Source: Albifimbria verrucaria
Taxonomy: Eukaryota; Ascomycota; Sordariomycetes; Hypocreales; Stachybotryaceae
Direction of reading: 5' to 3'
Assembly: GCA_020081605.1 (NCBI GenBank)
Contig: JAHREC010000009.1
Span: 2,232,001-2,296,000, forward strand
Length of the DNA: 64,000 bases
Under the pieces are notes generated by a model that made no database searches, was not told the origin of the DNA, and worked only from the letters and a program-made list of their open reading frames with translations. This document shows positions 37,101 through 49,328 of this stretch, piece after piece. A program made the translations under genes and the position numbers. Within the stretch, counting starts at the first letter, position 1; each line of letters opens with the position of its first letter.

Positions 37101-40100
37101 ATCGCTGACGCTTGCAACACGTTCCATGACTAGGATGCATGCACGTCCTGTAGCTGCGACAAGCAACGAACATAAGGTACTCCGTACAGTAGTCTCCAAC
37201 GTCATCGCCAGAAGAGGCACTCCGAAGGTAAGCGCCATAAGTCCGAGTCTTCCAAGAATGGCCACGGCTATAGCTTCGTGAGATGGTGGCCCATCTCTCT
37301 CTGCCATATAGCCAATTCATCCACTCGTTTTCGGGATTGGCAACTTGCCATGTAAGCGAGTCCTCATCAGCAGTGGCTCATCCATCAACCCTTGTCCGTC
37401 TGTTCGCCCCTCCTTCTCACCTAAGATTGGACTAGGTAGGTAGACTGGTTGTGGTGCGGTGCATATTCAACGCAACTCGGATTTTGACGGCCTCTAACTC
37501 CAGTCGCGTCGGACGCAGAGGGATGCATTACACCCAGATATCCCGGACAAACGCGCGTAAGGTGCCACACGAAATGGCCGTTCGCAACCAGAGACGCTGG
37601 CTACATACGAAGCCCGCCTCCACGGCTACATCGCCCTAACGCTGCATGGACGCTGCGCTACCAACATCACGACTTTTACGTACATGAGAATGTCGCGCAC
37701 GTGGAGGCCTACTACACCACCGTTACATCGCCGCAGAACCCCTTCTTTGACATGTGAACCACGGTCACGAAACTTGGCATTTCCCAGTTGCACCAGGCCG
37801 TGGCATTGCATCGCGACGGCAGGCGACGGCAGATCATTGCCTTGGCAGCCTTTGGCCTGTGGGCAGGCAGATGACCAAGGCCAATCACACGACCGCCGAG
37901 ATCGCTCACCTCTTGTTGCATTGCGACGCTCTTGCGATCGCACTCTTCAAGTTGGATGCGGTTGACAGATGCCCATTCCCGCCAATTGTCCCGGCAATGA
38001 TGAACGGTCCATCCTCATCTTGTGCTTCATACGGGGCGATGACTCCCAATGCCATGACAAGGCCGACTCCTTGCAAATACAGGATGATGCAACATAAACA
38101 TTCGAGGCAGCAATTGGAATGACATGGCTTGAGCTCCTCCAATCCCTGTGCGCGTCAATATCTCAGCACAAAGTTGAAACAGCAGCATGTTTGTAGGGTT
38201 ACCGACCCATTTACAAAGTTGACGCGTAATACATAATACCCGGGTATTTTGTTGCAGAATAATGGGCTGCACCAACTAGGCGATGGAAATGCCAAAGAGA
38301 AAGAGAAGAACAAGACATCCTCAATTTTCACATTTCTGAATCTACGATCAGAATGCCGGTATTTGGCTACCATACCATTTTGATACGAACCGGGCGCGAT
38401 TCTGACTCGCTGTGGCCAACTAGTAAGCGTCTTTGGCCTGCAGCGACCGGGGCATGAAGCACAAACAAGGGACACCCATCGCCAGGGTGCAGCCATAGGA
38501 CCAATGAATCAGGGACAATCGTCCAAAAGCGTTCAAGAATAGAGACCTAGTACCTGGTCCTGCGAGATTGACAAATGAGAGACGATGCAATTGCGAAGTG
38601 ATGGCGTCAGCCTCTAGGCAGCCCTTAATGAATGAATGAACATTGAAGCAGTTCTGGCCTCTCGGTGTTCATGGCTTCATTGTCTCTTCGAATGATGAGC
38701 ACTAGGCGGTCCGACCCGAACCTGCATTGTCTTTGTTCGGGTGATATGCTCATTGTCACAAACAAGCTCATGGCACACAGACCCTAGAGACAAGCTCAAG
38801 GTTAGTCTAGTCAATAGCATGGGCGTGGGGCCGTCCAGCCTCGGGGCGAACTAGGGCCATGGCGTGACCACCACCGCCGGGCCACGAGGTGTCGGGGCAG
38901 CTGATAAGATCTAGAGATTGGCCTTGGCGGTATGTGAGTGGAAGGAACTGAGTCTTGTATCGGGGGAGGCTGTATAGAAGATACGACTCAGCAAGCTGCA
39001 GATGGCTAGGTCAATCAAACTGTCGCAATACGAGAAAAAATCGGCACAACTGCTGAACAATCAAAGACATTGCACGGGGCGTGCAACTGATGGTGAATTG
39101 AGCATGAAGGTGGTGGTAAGGGCAAAGGAGGGGTTGCGACAGTTGATGTTTACGGCGATAACAGCGGCTTGGAGAAAATCGTCCACAATTTCACGCATCA
39201 TTGCATTCCGCAGTGGCACGGCAGTGCGATGGCGGTTAGCTATCTTGAACGGCGACGGAGGAGTGTCATATTGGATTTGGGCGAAGGAACGTTACCTGGC
39301 TGTTGAAACGGACGCTCTCGGGAAAGAAAGGAAACATGCTCGGCTGAGTCGATGGATCACCTATGATCTTCCTGATAACCGGTGCAAATGATGCGCTTCA
39401 GGGTCCCTTCAATACTACTCTGAAGAGTAACCCTACCGCGCAGGCGATCGAGTAGCCTGGGCAAGAGTCTCCGTGATGAGGGTCACATCTGTGTCTCAGG
39501 TTGGGGAAGTCAAATGACCACACCGGCCATCATCCACACACATCACGATGGCACATTTGATCCCTAGGCTCTTTCCCGCGCCACCCATACCACAACTCCT
39601 TTGTTCCTACGGAACTTCGGACTCGATCCCAACTACTGCATTTCAGTTTCGCCATGAGGTCGTAATATTTTGCCAGAGAGCTTTGCTTACATTTTGCGCC
39701 GAGTAAAGGGAGCTCTTCTTAAGGAACTACCCCGTGGTTTGTTATAACATGATTTATCACGTTGTTTCGTTGCATCCACTCGTAGAGACCCAGTACCTTG
39801 TGGGCTACCCTGTCAGTCAATTCGATAAACACCTATCCTTAATTCTATAGAATAAGGAGAGAGTTCAAATTCCACGAAAGCAACCGTACTCGCCGTAAAT
39901 AGTTACAGGACGGTGATTGGCAACGGAATCGCGATTTCGTGGCAGTAGATCGCGTCATTTCCTGTGTGTGCTATTGCCTCTAAGCTCGGCCTATTGACCA
40001 AATGACAAATGTCAGGAGGAGTGAATGAATGGCACATAGCTGATGGTATTATCTGCCAAGTTCTTGAGAATTAAACAGCTCATTCTTTTACAACTACAAT

Positions 40101-41381
40101 TGGCAATATGATCCAAGGGAAGCTCAATCTGCAAGAAAAGAGTACCTTAGGTTAACTTACAGGACGAACTAAAAGCTAGCCATAGGTACAACTGGCATGG
40201 TATTGTAAAAGCATCTCCGTGGTGAGTTTCTGCTTGATGTCGCTCTGAACCTGTGGGGTGTTTCTTACCTCATACGTAACGCTTCCACTGTGATATGTTG
40301 GTATAGTGGATAGAAAGCCATCGTTGCAGATCGGACCATATTCCCTCTGAAAAAGCCTACACTGGTCCAAACTGGTACTATACGCTAAACAAAGATTCGC
40401 TCTTGCAACTGTACTGTACAAAGATCAGCTGTCTTCATCCTGACCTCTGCAGTTGTCAGCAGTTCATCACAAGGGATAACTTCTCGTCAGTTTAACGCTT
40501 ATTGCTCTCGTAAGTAGAGGCTACATCCACGGGTGTTTAACATCAACCTCGGGCAGCGTCTACATTCTCCTCATGCCGCAAGTTCATGCTTAAAGCAACA
40601 AGGTAAATGATCCAGAGGAGAAGAAACAGTTTAGGATAATTTGAAGTGGTATCTCAATAAAAACGTATTCTATGTCCAAACATGCTCTACGCCGATATCG
40701 CCATAGTGCATAAAACAATCTATCCCAGTGTATAACAGGAAAGACTTTCGCTAACCTTCTTCCTAGATCCAATAGAGCCTTCGAGAGACCAGAGTGGTTC
40801 TCATGCTAACCGTATTCTAAGCCGACGTTATCCGTTGAAATTGCGGCGCCGTAATACCGACTCAGCGCTGGTGTCCCACGAGTTGCAGCCTGGCGATGAA
40901 GCATTTCAACTTGCCTCTGGTAAAGACAAGGGTAGCCATACAAACGACAAAACAGATGTGTTTATAGAGAACCACATCCAGAGCAGCTCGGCTATTTGCA
41001 AGCTCTTCGCTTTGTATACGAGGCTGCACTTGGCTCATATTAACCTCGCCTGGGTATGAACTTCTCGACAACGACCGCTTGCACAACGCCACCACGCAGA
41101 ACCTCGTAGGTGGAGACGAGGCTATCCAGGCAGCTGCCCAGCAAACGAAAAGTGCAGTTGCGAGGGCGCAATAGATGTCATACCCCAACGTAGGAGCATC
41201 AGTATGTATGCCTTTTATGCAGCGATGCCTCAGGTGTGTTTTGTCAACCTGTGATGGCTCCATTAAGAATGGCTGCTGCCTTCACTACGTGACGCGTCCG
41301 TGGAAGCCATCCCAGGATGCAGGAAAAGGGGTGGGGCTATGTTGAGCTGGGACAGCAAGCTGTCCAACATTATGATGGAGC

Positions 41382-43148
41382 TCATGTAAAGTCGTAGACC
41401 ATCAGGCTCTCGCGGCCGTTGGGTGCCTCTTTGAGAACAATCACCATTTCTTCATCGAACCCCACGCAGTTTCGTTTGTCGTCCAATCTTGCAATTTGGA
41501 AGGATTCGTCACTGGGACGGCTGAGCTTCCCGTCGGCATTATTATCCTGTTGCTGCTGCCTTGGCCGCACTTCCACACTACTACCACCCACCCTGCCCTC
41601 GAGCTCCCAGACGCGTATCTCGTCGCCCCTGGCGCTGACGCTGACAGCCTTGCCACGGGGTGTAATTTCTGCATCTGAAATGCCTGAAGTATGGCCCCAC
41701 AAGCGGAGGCCTGCCGATATCGACAAAGTCGAGCTGGTCGAAGTGCACAAGTGTAGTACCAGCGTGTTATCCGGCATAGTCGCTAGTAGATAGGGGTGGC
41801 TGTAACAAAGCCTAGTAGGTCCATCGTCCTCAACACCGAGCGGTGGATCTGGAGCACCTGAGCGGTTAGGCGATGATTCTGGGGAGGAAGATGCCGAACA
41901 TCGCTGTGGAGTAGGCAACGTAAAGGCAACCCTCGAGCTAAGGACTTCAGGCTTCCGTCCTTCACAAGGTTTGATGTCAAGATCCTGGATCCCTATGGAC
42001 CAGCCATCAACCGTGTTGAAGGTATACGCAATCGACGCTATGACCGACGCGGCCATTTTGCGTATTGACAAGGTCAGGGAGGTCGTGTGCTGTGAGATTT
42101 CAATGATGTGAGTAGGTGTGGGACAGGAAGGATATCGTCTGACGAATCAATCTTCATGGCTCCCTTTGCAGCTGCGGATATGGACTCGATGAGCGGCGAG
42201 GATGCGGGTTTGGCACTCTCGGTGGCAATGTCAAAACTGTAAAGAGAAACGAAGCCAAGTCGCGTTGCCGTCAAGACATAAGGGTGTAGATATGCGACGG
42301 ACACTAGCTCACCAAAGAAGCTTTTCTGGTGGCGATACAGCCGAGACAACTTCTTCTGTTTTACATCAAGCATCCACACTCCGAACGTTCCGTCTTGGAA
42401 CCCGACAACAATGTCAAGTATATCACGGTCCAAGCGTTGGCCATCCACTGCCAAGCAGCTGGGCTGCAAGTACATGTCCTCGTCGACATCGAGGCCGACC
42501 TGAGCGATGGTCTGGCGCGTGCGCAAGTCCCAAGCTCGAAGGCCCCAGTTAGGGTCAACGGTCACGGCCAGGCCCTCGGTAACCTTGACGAGGGTTTTGC
42601 CACGATCGGGGTGGCCTCGGGCTCGGAATCCGACATATAGACCTCCTCGACGGCGCATCTGCCACGGGCCCAGTTGTGCCGCAGCTTGTACTGCTTCTTC
42701 CAATCGACGCCATCGGCAAAATTGACGGGGTTTCGCTAGGGTCGACAAGTCCTCCTCTCCTGCCAAAGCCTCCGTCAGCCCAGATGGATACGTTCCTCGA
42801 GTAATGAAGGCGGGTTGCAGTGGTGGCAGCGCCGGTCCTGAAGCCGGGAATGCGATGGGCTCGGGGAAGGATGAAGCGGCGGTAGAAATGAGGCCGCCAC
42901 AGCTGGGAATCGGCGGTGACGCGGTGGAAGCGCCTCGAGACGGGGAGATGGTCAAGAGAGTCTTCTCATCCATGAATGAGAGGATGCGGACAAGCAGCTC
43001 GTCGGACAAGGCGGAAATGACGTCGCGTGGCGGTAAGGGCTTGGACTCGTATACGGGCTGGCTCAGGGTCGGTAAAGCAGCAGCGTGTTCATCGTGGTCG
43101 GCGGCCGAGGCCAGTCGAGGGCGCTTGGGGACTGTGGCTGGCCGTCAT
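41382..43148 (-). CDS. F-box / WD40-repeat protein, five frame shifts
   Basis: Probable substrate receptor of an SCF ubiquitin ligase. It is a single exon of 589 residues after correction. The start MTASHSP leads to KRPRLASAADHDEH and the F-box (LSDELLVRILSFMDEKTLL, then VSRRFHRVTADSQLWRPHFY). NFADGVDWKKQYKLRHNW follows, then WD-type blades: LAVTVDPNWGLRAWDL, IVVGFQDGTFGVWML, VSVAYLHPYVLTAT and SVSARGDEIRVWEL. Shifts lie at homopolymers (given on the + strand): an extra base in GGGG 43127-43130, and missing bases at 42942-42945, 42727-42730, 42608-42611 and 42120-42122. This is the most interrupted gene in the window, yet with these corrections it is open from ATG to stop. The true partner and substrate are unknown. 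Confidence 0.82.
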
Positions 43149-44703
43149 GACTGTTGCACGACAGGCGCCGCTTGGGCAACATGCTTCTGGGCGGCGTGTA
43201 GGTGTGGCCAAGGTGAACAGGGTCGCGGAAACTCGCCGCCCAAGCGTCTGGATGGTCGCGTCACGATCTGGGCAGGGACATTTCCTGAGGCGAGGGAGGG
43301 ATGGATGGATGGAGATGAGGGGGTGAGGAAGGCGAGGAGGAAAATGTCGGTGGCGATAAGGAAGGGAAGCAAGGGAATGTTGGGATTGGGATTGGAGAGA
43401 GAGAGGGAGAGGGAGAGGGAGAGGGAGAGGGGACAGAATGTATGGATGGTTGTAGCGTGTGTGTGCCTCCTTTACAGGTTTGAGATGCAGCTGAGCAGGG
43501 AAGGGTCGCTCCAATCAGTAATCATGCTCAAATGCATGCACTGAGGTTCCCTCCAGTTCATGACTTTGGCCTGGTCCCTGGTTTGGTACGTACTTGGCTG
43601 GGGGCCGCTTTCGGCAACTGAGGCTCAGGTACAGGTACCTGTTGAGGCCCAGACCCAGACCCAGGCACAAGGCCAGGGACAAGTACGAGTCGAGCGTCGG
43701 TACTACCAGTACGTGCAACCAGTGCGTGCAACCAGTGCAGCCAGTACAGCCAGTACAACAGCCACCTCCTCCAAAGTGCTTGGGCGCAAGGCATGTAGGG
43801 ACTCATGTACAGTACTGGCACTTGCTCGGGGCTCCACTTGCTCGGGGAATAATCCAAACCCTCACTCTTCTGTCTGTCTCGTTTGTGTCTGGATGTATGT
43901 CTTGTAGACGTTTCTGCTCATTTTCCGATCCCCTCCCTCCCCTCTTCTCTTGTCATCTCTTCTTTCATTCTTCCTTTTCGTTCCTTCTTCTTGCCAGCGG
44001 CCAATTCTTCGGCTGCTTCTGATTCGTTCATCTTCCACGGAGTAATATGCCTAGTCTCTTTCGTTGCTTTTCCCACCACCCAGATTATGCACTCTTCATC
44101 CTGAGACACGATACAGCATGACGCGAGCTCAGATGCAAGCTTGCTTCTTGTAAGCGCTCGGCCTGGTGCGGCACGGGATAGGCCGTTGGAAGAAATGAGC
44201 AGGAAAGAAAACAAAAACCAAGGTACTGTACAAACCTCCAGAAATAAATAGAAGTGGACAAGAAAACAAAATGAAAATAAAGGGCCAGAAGCGGAGAGAG
44301 AAATAAGCATGCGCAAAAACAAAGACAGCGTCAAGACATGGTCTTAAGGTCGTCTTGTCGATCCCACGGCTCATTACCCATAGTGGCTTGCGTCGCTGTG
44401 CTGAACGTGAGCAGAGTTGCTTCTTCAAAAACCCACCCAACCTTGCATTTTCTCTTCCCGGCAAATCGATTCCAAGATCTGGCATCGAGAAAAAATCGGG
44501 AAAAGCAAATAATGACAAGTCATGCTGTCACAACCCTCTAGCCCATTAGGCTGGCGAAGCGCCCTGAACATCAACTGCGCTCGACCCTCCTCCGTATGTC
44601 TCCCCATCAGCCCTCCATGGACGGGCAGCGCAGCTGAAATCCCATCTCTCCAAAGAACCACGCACGCATGCTGATATACATTGACTATCTTGTTTCTTCT
44701 ACG
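43149..44703. other. intergenic, repeat-bearing
   Basis: About 1.55 kb covering the F-box gene promoter and the 3' side of MCP1. It contains a GGGAGA purine microsatellite (43394-43430) and a CCAGTGCGTGCAA/CCAGTACAG tandem (43708-43760). No gene supported. Confidence 0.5.
43394..43430. repeat. GAGAGG purine microsatellite
   Basis: Tandem GAGA/GGGAGA units on the + strand, about 37 bp, roughly 250 bp upstream of the F-box gene start. Confidence 0.75.
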
Positions 44704-45773
44704 CTAAAGGCCGACCTTTGCGAAGAGGTCGTCATACAATTGACCAATCCATCCATCTGCAGCTCCTCCCTGGCCACCACCCCGAGGCCCCCAATCGCCC
44801 ATAGCGCCGCAACCGCGATAGCTACGCCGTGGACGCTCAACCACTTTCTCCGTCTTTGCTTCCTAGTCTTCTTGTCCACCACGTTGTCGCTCCCTGCCAT
44901 CCTCGTGTGGAGGGCGCAATGCCGAGCCACTTGGCCGCGCCCCAAACGATGTGGCTGCTGCCGAGCGCAATCAGGCCGGCGTAGGCCAGGTATGACACGA
45001 CAGGATGACGAGCGAATCCGTGGGCGACATATGCCAACCCAATGTTGGAGCTGCCGCCGTCGACCCTGAGAGGTAAGATTCGGTTCATGAAGAAGTGTGA
45101 CAAGTAAAAGATGTCAAAGGCATAACCCGAGATGGAAATGTAGCTCAGGGGCGGCCAAGGGGACGACGTCCTCCCCACAGTAGCCTCATCGCCATGCGAG
45201 CCGTTGCGTGCAAACATACTCGGCGTAGCCCTCCATATCTCTTCAGGTTCTGTTGTCTTCGAAGCAATCGTAGAGCAATGCCGGAGCCAACGTGCGCAAA
45301 CACGGGTAGCGAGATGAGCAGGGGTTCGGTGACGCTGGTCTGATATATCTCGCGTGTCATAAGCAGGTAGGTCTCGGAGCCCGGCACCGAGCGCGTGAAG
45401 GCGGGTATCAGCGAGACATTGGCGATATGTAGCGAGGCGAAGACGGAGAAGGCGTAGCTCGAGTATTTCTGAAGCCGTGTTACTGTAGCAGAAGTTGGGT
45501 CAGCAGGGAACGTGGCACGTTGCAGAAGCAAGCAGACAGAGGGAAGAAGGCCATACGGTAGAAGATTGCGCCGTGGCCGGAACCACTCAGGCCTGGTGCT
45601 CCTGTGGAAGCAGACTTGCTGGCGCTCGTCGGCGTCGTCTCGCTAGTCTGGGCAGGCATCTCCTTGTTGGCGTCGGCCGGCGATGGCGATTCAATGGGAG
45701 ACGGATCAAGCTGAAGCAGAGACACAAAGGTGTCTTGAGACTCCCGGCGGTCCAGAGAAGCGCGAGCGTCCAT
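44704..45773 (-). CDS. MCP1: mitochondrial membrane protein Mcp1 (DUF1691), three frame shifts
   Basis: Multi-pass protein of the mitochondrial outer membrane; in yeast Mcp1 recruits Vps13 to mitochondria and suppresses ERMES defects. Exons 45773-45557 and 45482-44704 give 332 residues. MDARASLDRRESQDTF fits the family start, preferred over the in-frame ATG at 45845. TRLQKYSSYAFSVFASLHIA, TEPLLISLPVFAHVGSGIAL, YISISGYAFDIFYLSHFF, VVSYLAYAGLIALGSSHIVW and VHGVAIAVAALWAIGGLGVV are the conserved membrane segments. The end is YDDLFAKVGL. One G is missing at each of 45229-45231, 44901-44902 and 44768-44770 (C runs on the + strand). The intron donor is GTATGG. Confidence 0.88.
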
Positions 45774-46072
45774 GGCTGCGGGTGTGACGGTTGAGGACGG
45801 AGACGCGGGCCCGACAACGCGCAGCCTCGGGGTTTGAATAAGCAACAGTGATTGAAAAGACGGCCTGTGACGTTTGATGCGCTGCAGGGTCTCGTGGCTG
45901 ACCCACTGTCAATTGCCCAGCCTCTCATTCGTCACTTCATCCAACTTCAGCTCTTGTTTTCCAACGGCATCCTCAGCCATTATCTCAGGCAACCGCCCGT
46001 TTCCAACTTCAAATTCTGGTTTTGTGAAGAAGAAGAAGAAAACCAAGGAAGAAAAATTCATATCCCTTCATC
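45774..46072. promoter_or_regulatory. divergent promoter region MCP1 / C2H2 gene
   Basis: 299 bp between divergent start codons. No specific box claimed; the pyrimidine-rich part near 45920-45990 is compatible with a core promoter for the + strand gene. Confidence 0.45.
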
Positions 46073-46628
46073 ATGCCTCCAGTGGGTAATCTAGAAAATT
46101 GCCGTCATGTCACGTTACTGACACCGTGCAGCGACACCAAACCCTCCCTCCAGCGCAGACCTCGTCCGCCCGGGAAGCTCAGAAGTCCTTCTACTGCAGC
46201 CTCTGCTCCAAAGGTTATTCTCGCATGAACGACTATGAAGCTCATCTTAGCAGCTATGACCACAGCCACAAGCAGCGTCTCAAAGATATGAAGGCCATGG
46301 TGCGCGATCCAAACGCAGGCGCCAGAGCCCGCAAAGCTGAGGCCAAGGCTGATGGCATCGTCAGCATCAAGCTGGCCGGCCAAGACGCCGCCCCTTCTAG
46401 TGGATCCGGGGCTTTAAGAAAGGAGGATTCAAGAAGAGTGGCTTCAAGAGCGCTTTTGTGCCTGTGGAAGGCCAGGCTGCCGCGGCCGCGGCATCATCTG
46501 CTCCCACCGCAACGGCAACCAAACCCGAACCTCAGGTTCAGCCTCTGGACAGAAAGACCTCACTAGAGGAAAGTGATACCGAAGACGAGGGTTACGAAAT
46601 TTATGATCCCAGGTATCCTACGGATTAA
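46073..46628 (+). CDS. small C2H2 zinc-finger protein, one frame shift
   Basis: A fungal protein of 168 residues with one C2H2 finger of the type also seen near the N-terminus of animal GPATCH8/ZNF804 proteins: SFYCSLCSKGYSRMNDYEAH, then SSYDHSHKQRLKDMK. Such fingers bind RNA or spliceosomal partners in known cases; the role here is unknown. The first coding exon is 9 nt (46073-46081, MPP) with a GTGGGT donor; exon 2 is 46132-46628. A Gly/Lys/Phe stretch (GGFKKGGFKKSGFKSAF) and an acidic tail (ESDTEDEGYEIYDPRYPTD) appear only after restoring one G to GGGG at 46408-46411. The raw frame ends 62 bp early with unrelated residues. Confidence 0.83.
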
Positions 46629-46717
46629 GCACGAAACTGGCAGCAGTGAACAAAACGACCACCACCTAAAGATGTATCATCAAATCATTAGGGCTCTTCC
46701 TTATTCTAGTCTTAGGT

Positions 46718-49328
46718 CTACATAGTGCCTTGTTGCATCCATTGGTACCCATCTATTTGCGAGAGGTCCTCGTCAAGCAGGCCAATCATCTTCTGGCTTC
46801 CGAGGAACCAATCCGCCACCTGGGTCTGAACCATCTGTCCGCTTGGCTGGCCAGGTTGACTCGTGTCGGCCCCGGCCATAATGTGGTCTTCCATCGGCAT
46901 GAATCCCAGCTGGCTCAGATACAGCTGGAACTCGTCCCCAATAGGCACCATGCTCCCGTCTTGTTGTTGCTTTGCCTTGGCTTCCACGTACAGAGCAGCC
47001 GTGTCATACATGACTTGGCAAAGTCGGTACAGCTTCTCCACGGTTTCTGAGGCATCGCGTGCCGTCCGTAAAGACTCTACGAATTGAGCAAGGATATCGA
47101 GGTCCTCCTTGGACGATGTCTCGATGACATAGCAGAATAGGACAAAGTACGGGGCGTAAGGGGTCAATAACAAACTCCTATAGTTATGGCGTTAGCCACC
47201 CGAAGGTTCAGTCACGAAAGACAGATGAGATACCATACCAATGATAGTATATGAGCTTGCCATATTCGCCCAGGTCTGGGATCGCGTGCATGGTGTCCTG
47301 GTGTACCTTCATAGCGCTCCGCGCGGATTCGAGGCACTTGTCGCAAAACCTTGTCGCGGATCCTTCAGGTGCAGGTATGACACGATAGACAAGGGTAAGG
47401 ATCACGAGGTTCTGAATGAGATCTCCCATCAGGAAGATCTCCAAGAACCGAGACGAGTTTGACTTTTGAAGGCCTGCCAGCAGCTGGGACCGCCCAATGC
47501 GCGCTTCCTCTGATAACTCGGAGCATTCAACGGCCAGCGCCTGTGCTCTCTCAGTGATTACCGCTTGTGGCTCTGCGAGTGCAGCAGGGCTATACCTGTG
47601 GGTTTTGTCAGCATCAATGGTGAACGGGAAAGGGCTCGGCTTGGTTGCAACGGAACATACAATTCCTCATAGATTCTCCTTGCAGGGTGCCCAAAGCGAT
47701 CCAAAAGTTTGGAATCTCGACTCCAAGAAGGGCTCAAAGCCGTCGAAATTACACTTCCTAGGAATGCTGATGTCGCAGTCCCGAATAACTGAGGCACGCC
47801 CAAGCCGAAGGGATAACCCTTTGTCAAGACAGTATATCTGCCAGAATAAGTTTGCTTTCATCCGGCCGAGAAGCGGCGGGTCCGTTAACAAGCACTCATT
47901 TCGATGAAAACCCCAGTCATGCTGAGCTGGGCTGCAGTGTTAGTCAAGTGCCAAGCGACGGAAGGTCGGGACATGTCAACAGCATAGAAGGCCTATTGTA
48001 TAAATTTACGATTAGATTTCGGTATGATAATAATAACATGGCCCACTGGAGGACAAATGAGCACGTCACGTACACCTAAGAGAAGAGCCTGGACATTTTC
48101 CGTCTTGGGCGACAGAAACAAGGGCAGGTTTGCCAAAATAGTTTCAACGTTGCTCTGGCATATGCTTACGATGGAGCGGTATTCTGCACGTCGAAGAGGG
48201 TCCGGAACAAGGGTCTCTTGCTCAGTAAAGAGATTGTAAAGGCCGGTGTTGACAATGAGAAAGGTAGAATCGGAAAAGTCTTCAGTCGCAAAGTAAACCT
48301 TTTGACAGACGCTCGCGAAGTCGGTTATAGCTGCCAGGGCACACAACGAGGTGAACATGCTCGGTGGGGAGGCTACGGCGCCAGACATCAGCATCAGCAA
48401 GTTCGCAACTGGATCCACGAACGACGTACCTTTCACGTGCTTGAGAACAGAGACGACTGTAGCTAGGGGGCATGGGTAACTTGGATAGGCCGCCTGGCGG
48501 AACCGGCCGTTGTAGGGGAAACGAGGGCCGTGACTTATCGAACGGTGCTTCTGGATTTCGACAAGCTGGCTGAGGTTGGCGAGGGCGGCCTCCATCTTGG
48601 GATCGGCCTCGGGCAAGGAGGTCTTGCGAACAGCACGGTGGATAAAGTCATTGGCGAAGGCGGTGTGTGCAGTGATGGCCGAGTCTCCACCAAAGACGGA
48701 CTCATCGTCGCTGCTGTCGCAGTCGACGGTGGAGGTAGCGCCAGCGACGCTGCTGCCCTGCGGAGTGAGGACATTCTTGTCATGTGAGATGGACGGGCTG
48801 ACAGCGAGGTCCTTGAGGAGGGTTTCTATGTTTGCCAGCCGATTCTCTATGCGGTCAATCTTCTTCTCACTAATGAGGGAGGAAGATTCAGGGGTCAGTA
48901 GGAGGAATCAACGAGGGGCAGGGCCAGTGATATACACAAACAGATTACTGGGGAAGACTAACTACTGGGATGAAATAAGGACCCTCTGGCGGCTCTCCTT
49001 AGGCCTTTGACCAACACCTGTGGAGGTGCATGAGCGCTTGGTAGAGCGGCAGTTGAAGCAAGGCGAGTCCTTGTCACAGCGAATCTGGCAAGGGGAAGGT
49101 GGTGGTGTTAGCTAGTTAGCCAACCAAAAAGAAGGGACATGGGATATGTTCGATCTACCTTGCGGACTCGGCACTGATCACACTATAGAAGCACAGCAAC
49201 AGAGACAATCAGCAATGCGACGTTCGGCTGCAGGAAGGGGTGGGGGCTGTTGGCGGGAGACGTACGGCCCTCTTCTCTACCGGCAGCTCGGCGCCCGCGG
49301 GATCAATGTCCGGGAGGTTCTGCATCAT
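46718..49328 (-). CDS. Zn(II)2Cys6 transcription factor with fungal MHR domain, two frame shifts
   Basis: Fungal-specific binuclear-zinc regulator. Seven exons (49328-49266, 49182-49159, 49084-48966, 48869-48074, 47992-47661, 47595-47239 and 47177-46718) give 716 residues. MMQNLPDIDPAG and LPVEKRA precede the DNA-binding cluster CDQCRVRKIRC, DSPCFNC, RSTKRSC, which spans exons 1-3. A short coiled-coil linker follows (KKIDRIENRLANIETLL). The middle homology region includes VAWHLTNTAAQLSMTG, LFWQIYCLDKGLSLRLGRAS, IYEELYSPAAL and PYFVLFCYVIETSS. A G is missing opposite CCCC at 47911-47914 and a T is extra opposite AAAA at 47703-47706. The gene is divergent from the ABC exporter with 1,071 bp between starts. 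Target genes cannot be read from sequence. Confidence 0.9.

Larger units (their letters stand above)
31772..41381. other. 9.6 kb gene-poor region
   Basis: No gene could be supported over 9.6 kb. Open frames (for example 32467-33198, 36158-36736, 39002-39391 and 40862-41263) overlap frames on the other strand and lack motifs. The left third is GC-rich with polypurine and microsatellite tracts; 38.5-41.3 kb is more AT-rich. No terminal repeats or transposase fragments were recognised. Confidence 0.55.

Noticed and set aside
39002..39391. 129-codon plus-strand frame in the gene-poor region
   Set aside because: No motif, no neighbouring exon joins in phase, and composition is not clearly coding.
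40862..41263. 133-codon minus-strand frame with a hydrophobic stretch
   Set aside because: A single possible membrane helix but no family resemblance, and a comparable plus-strand frame overlaps it.
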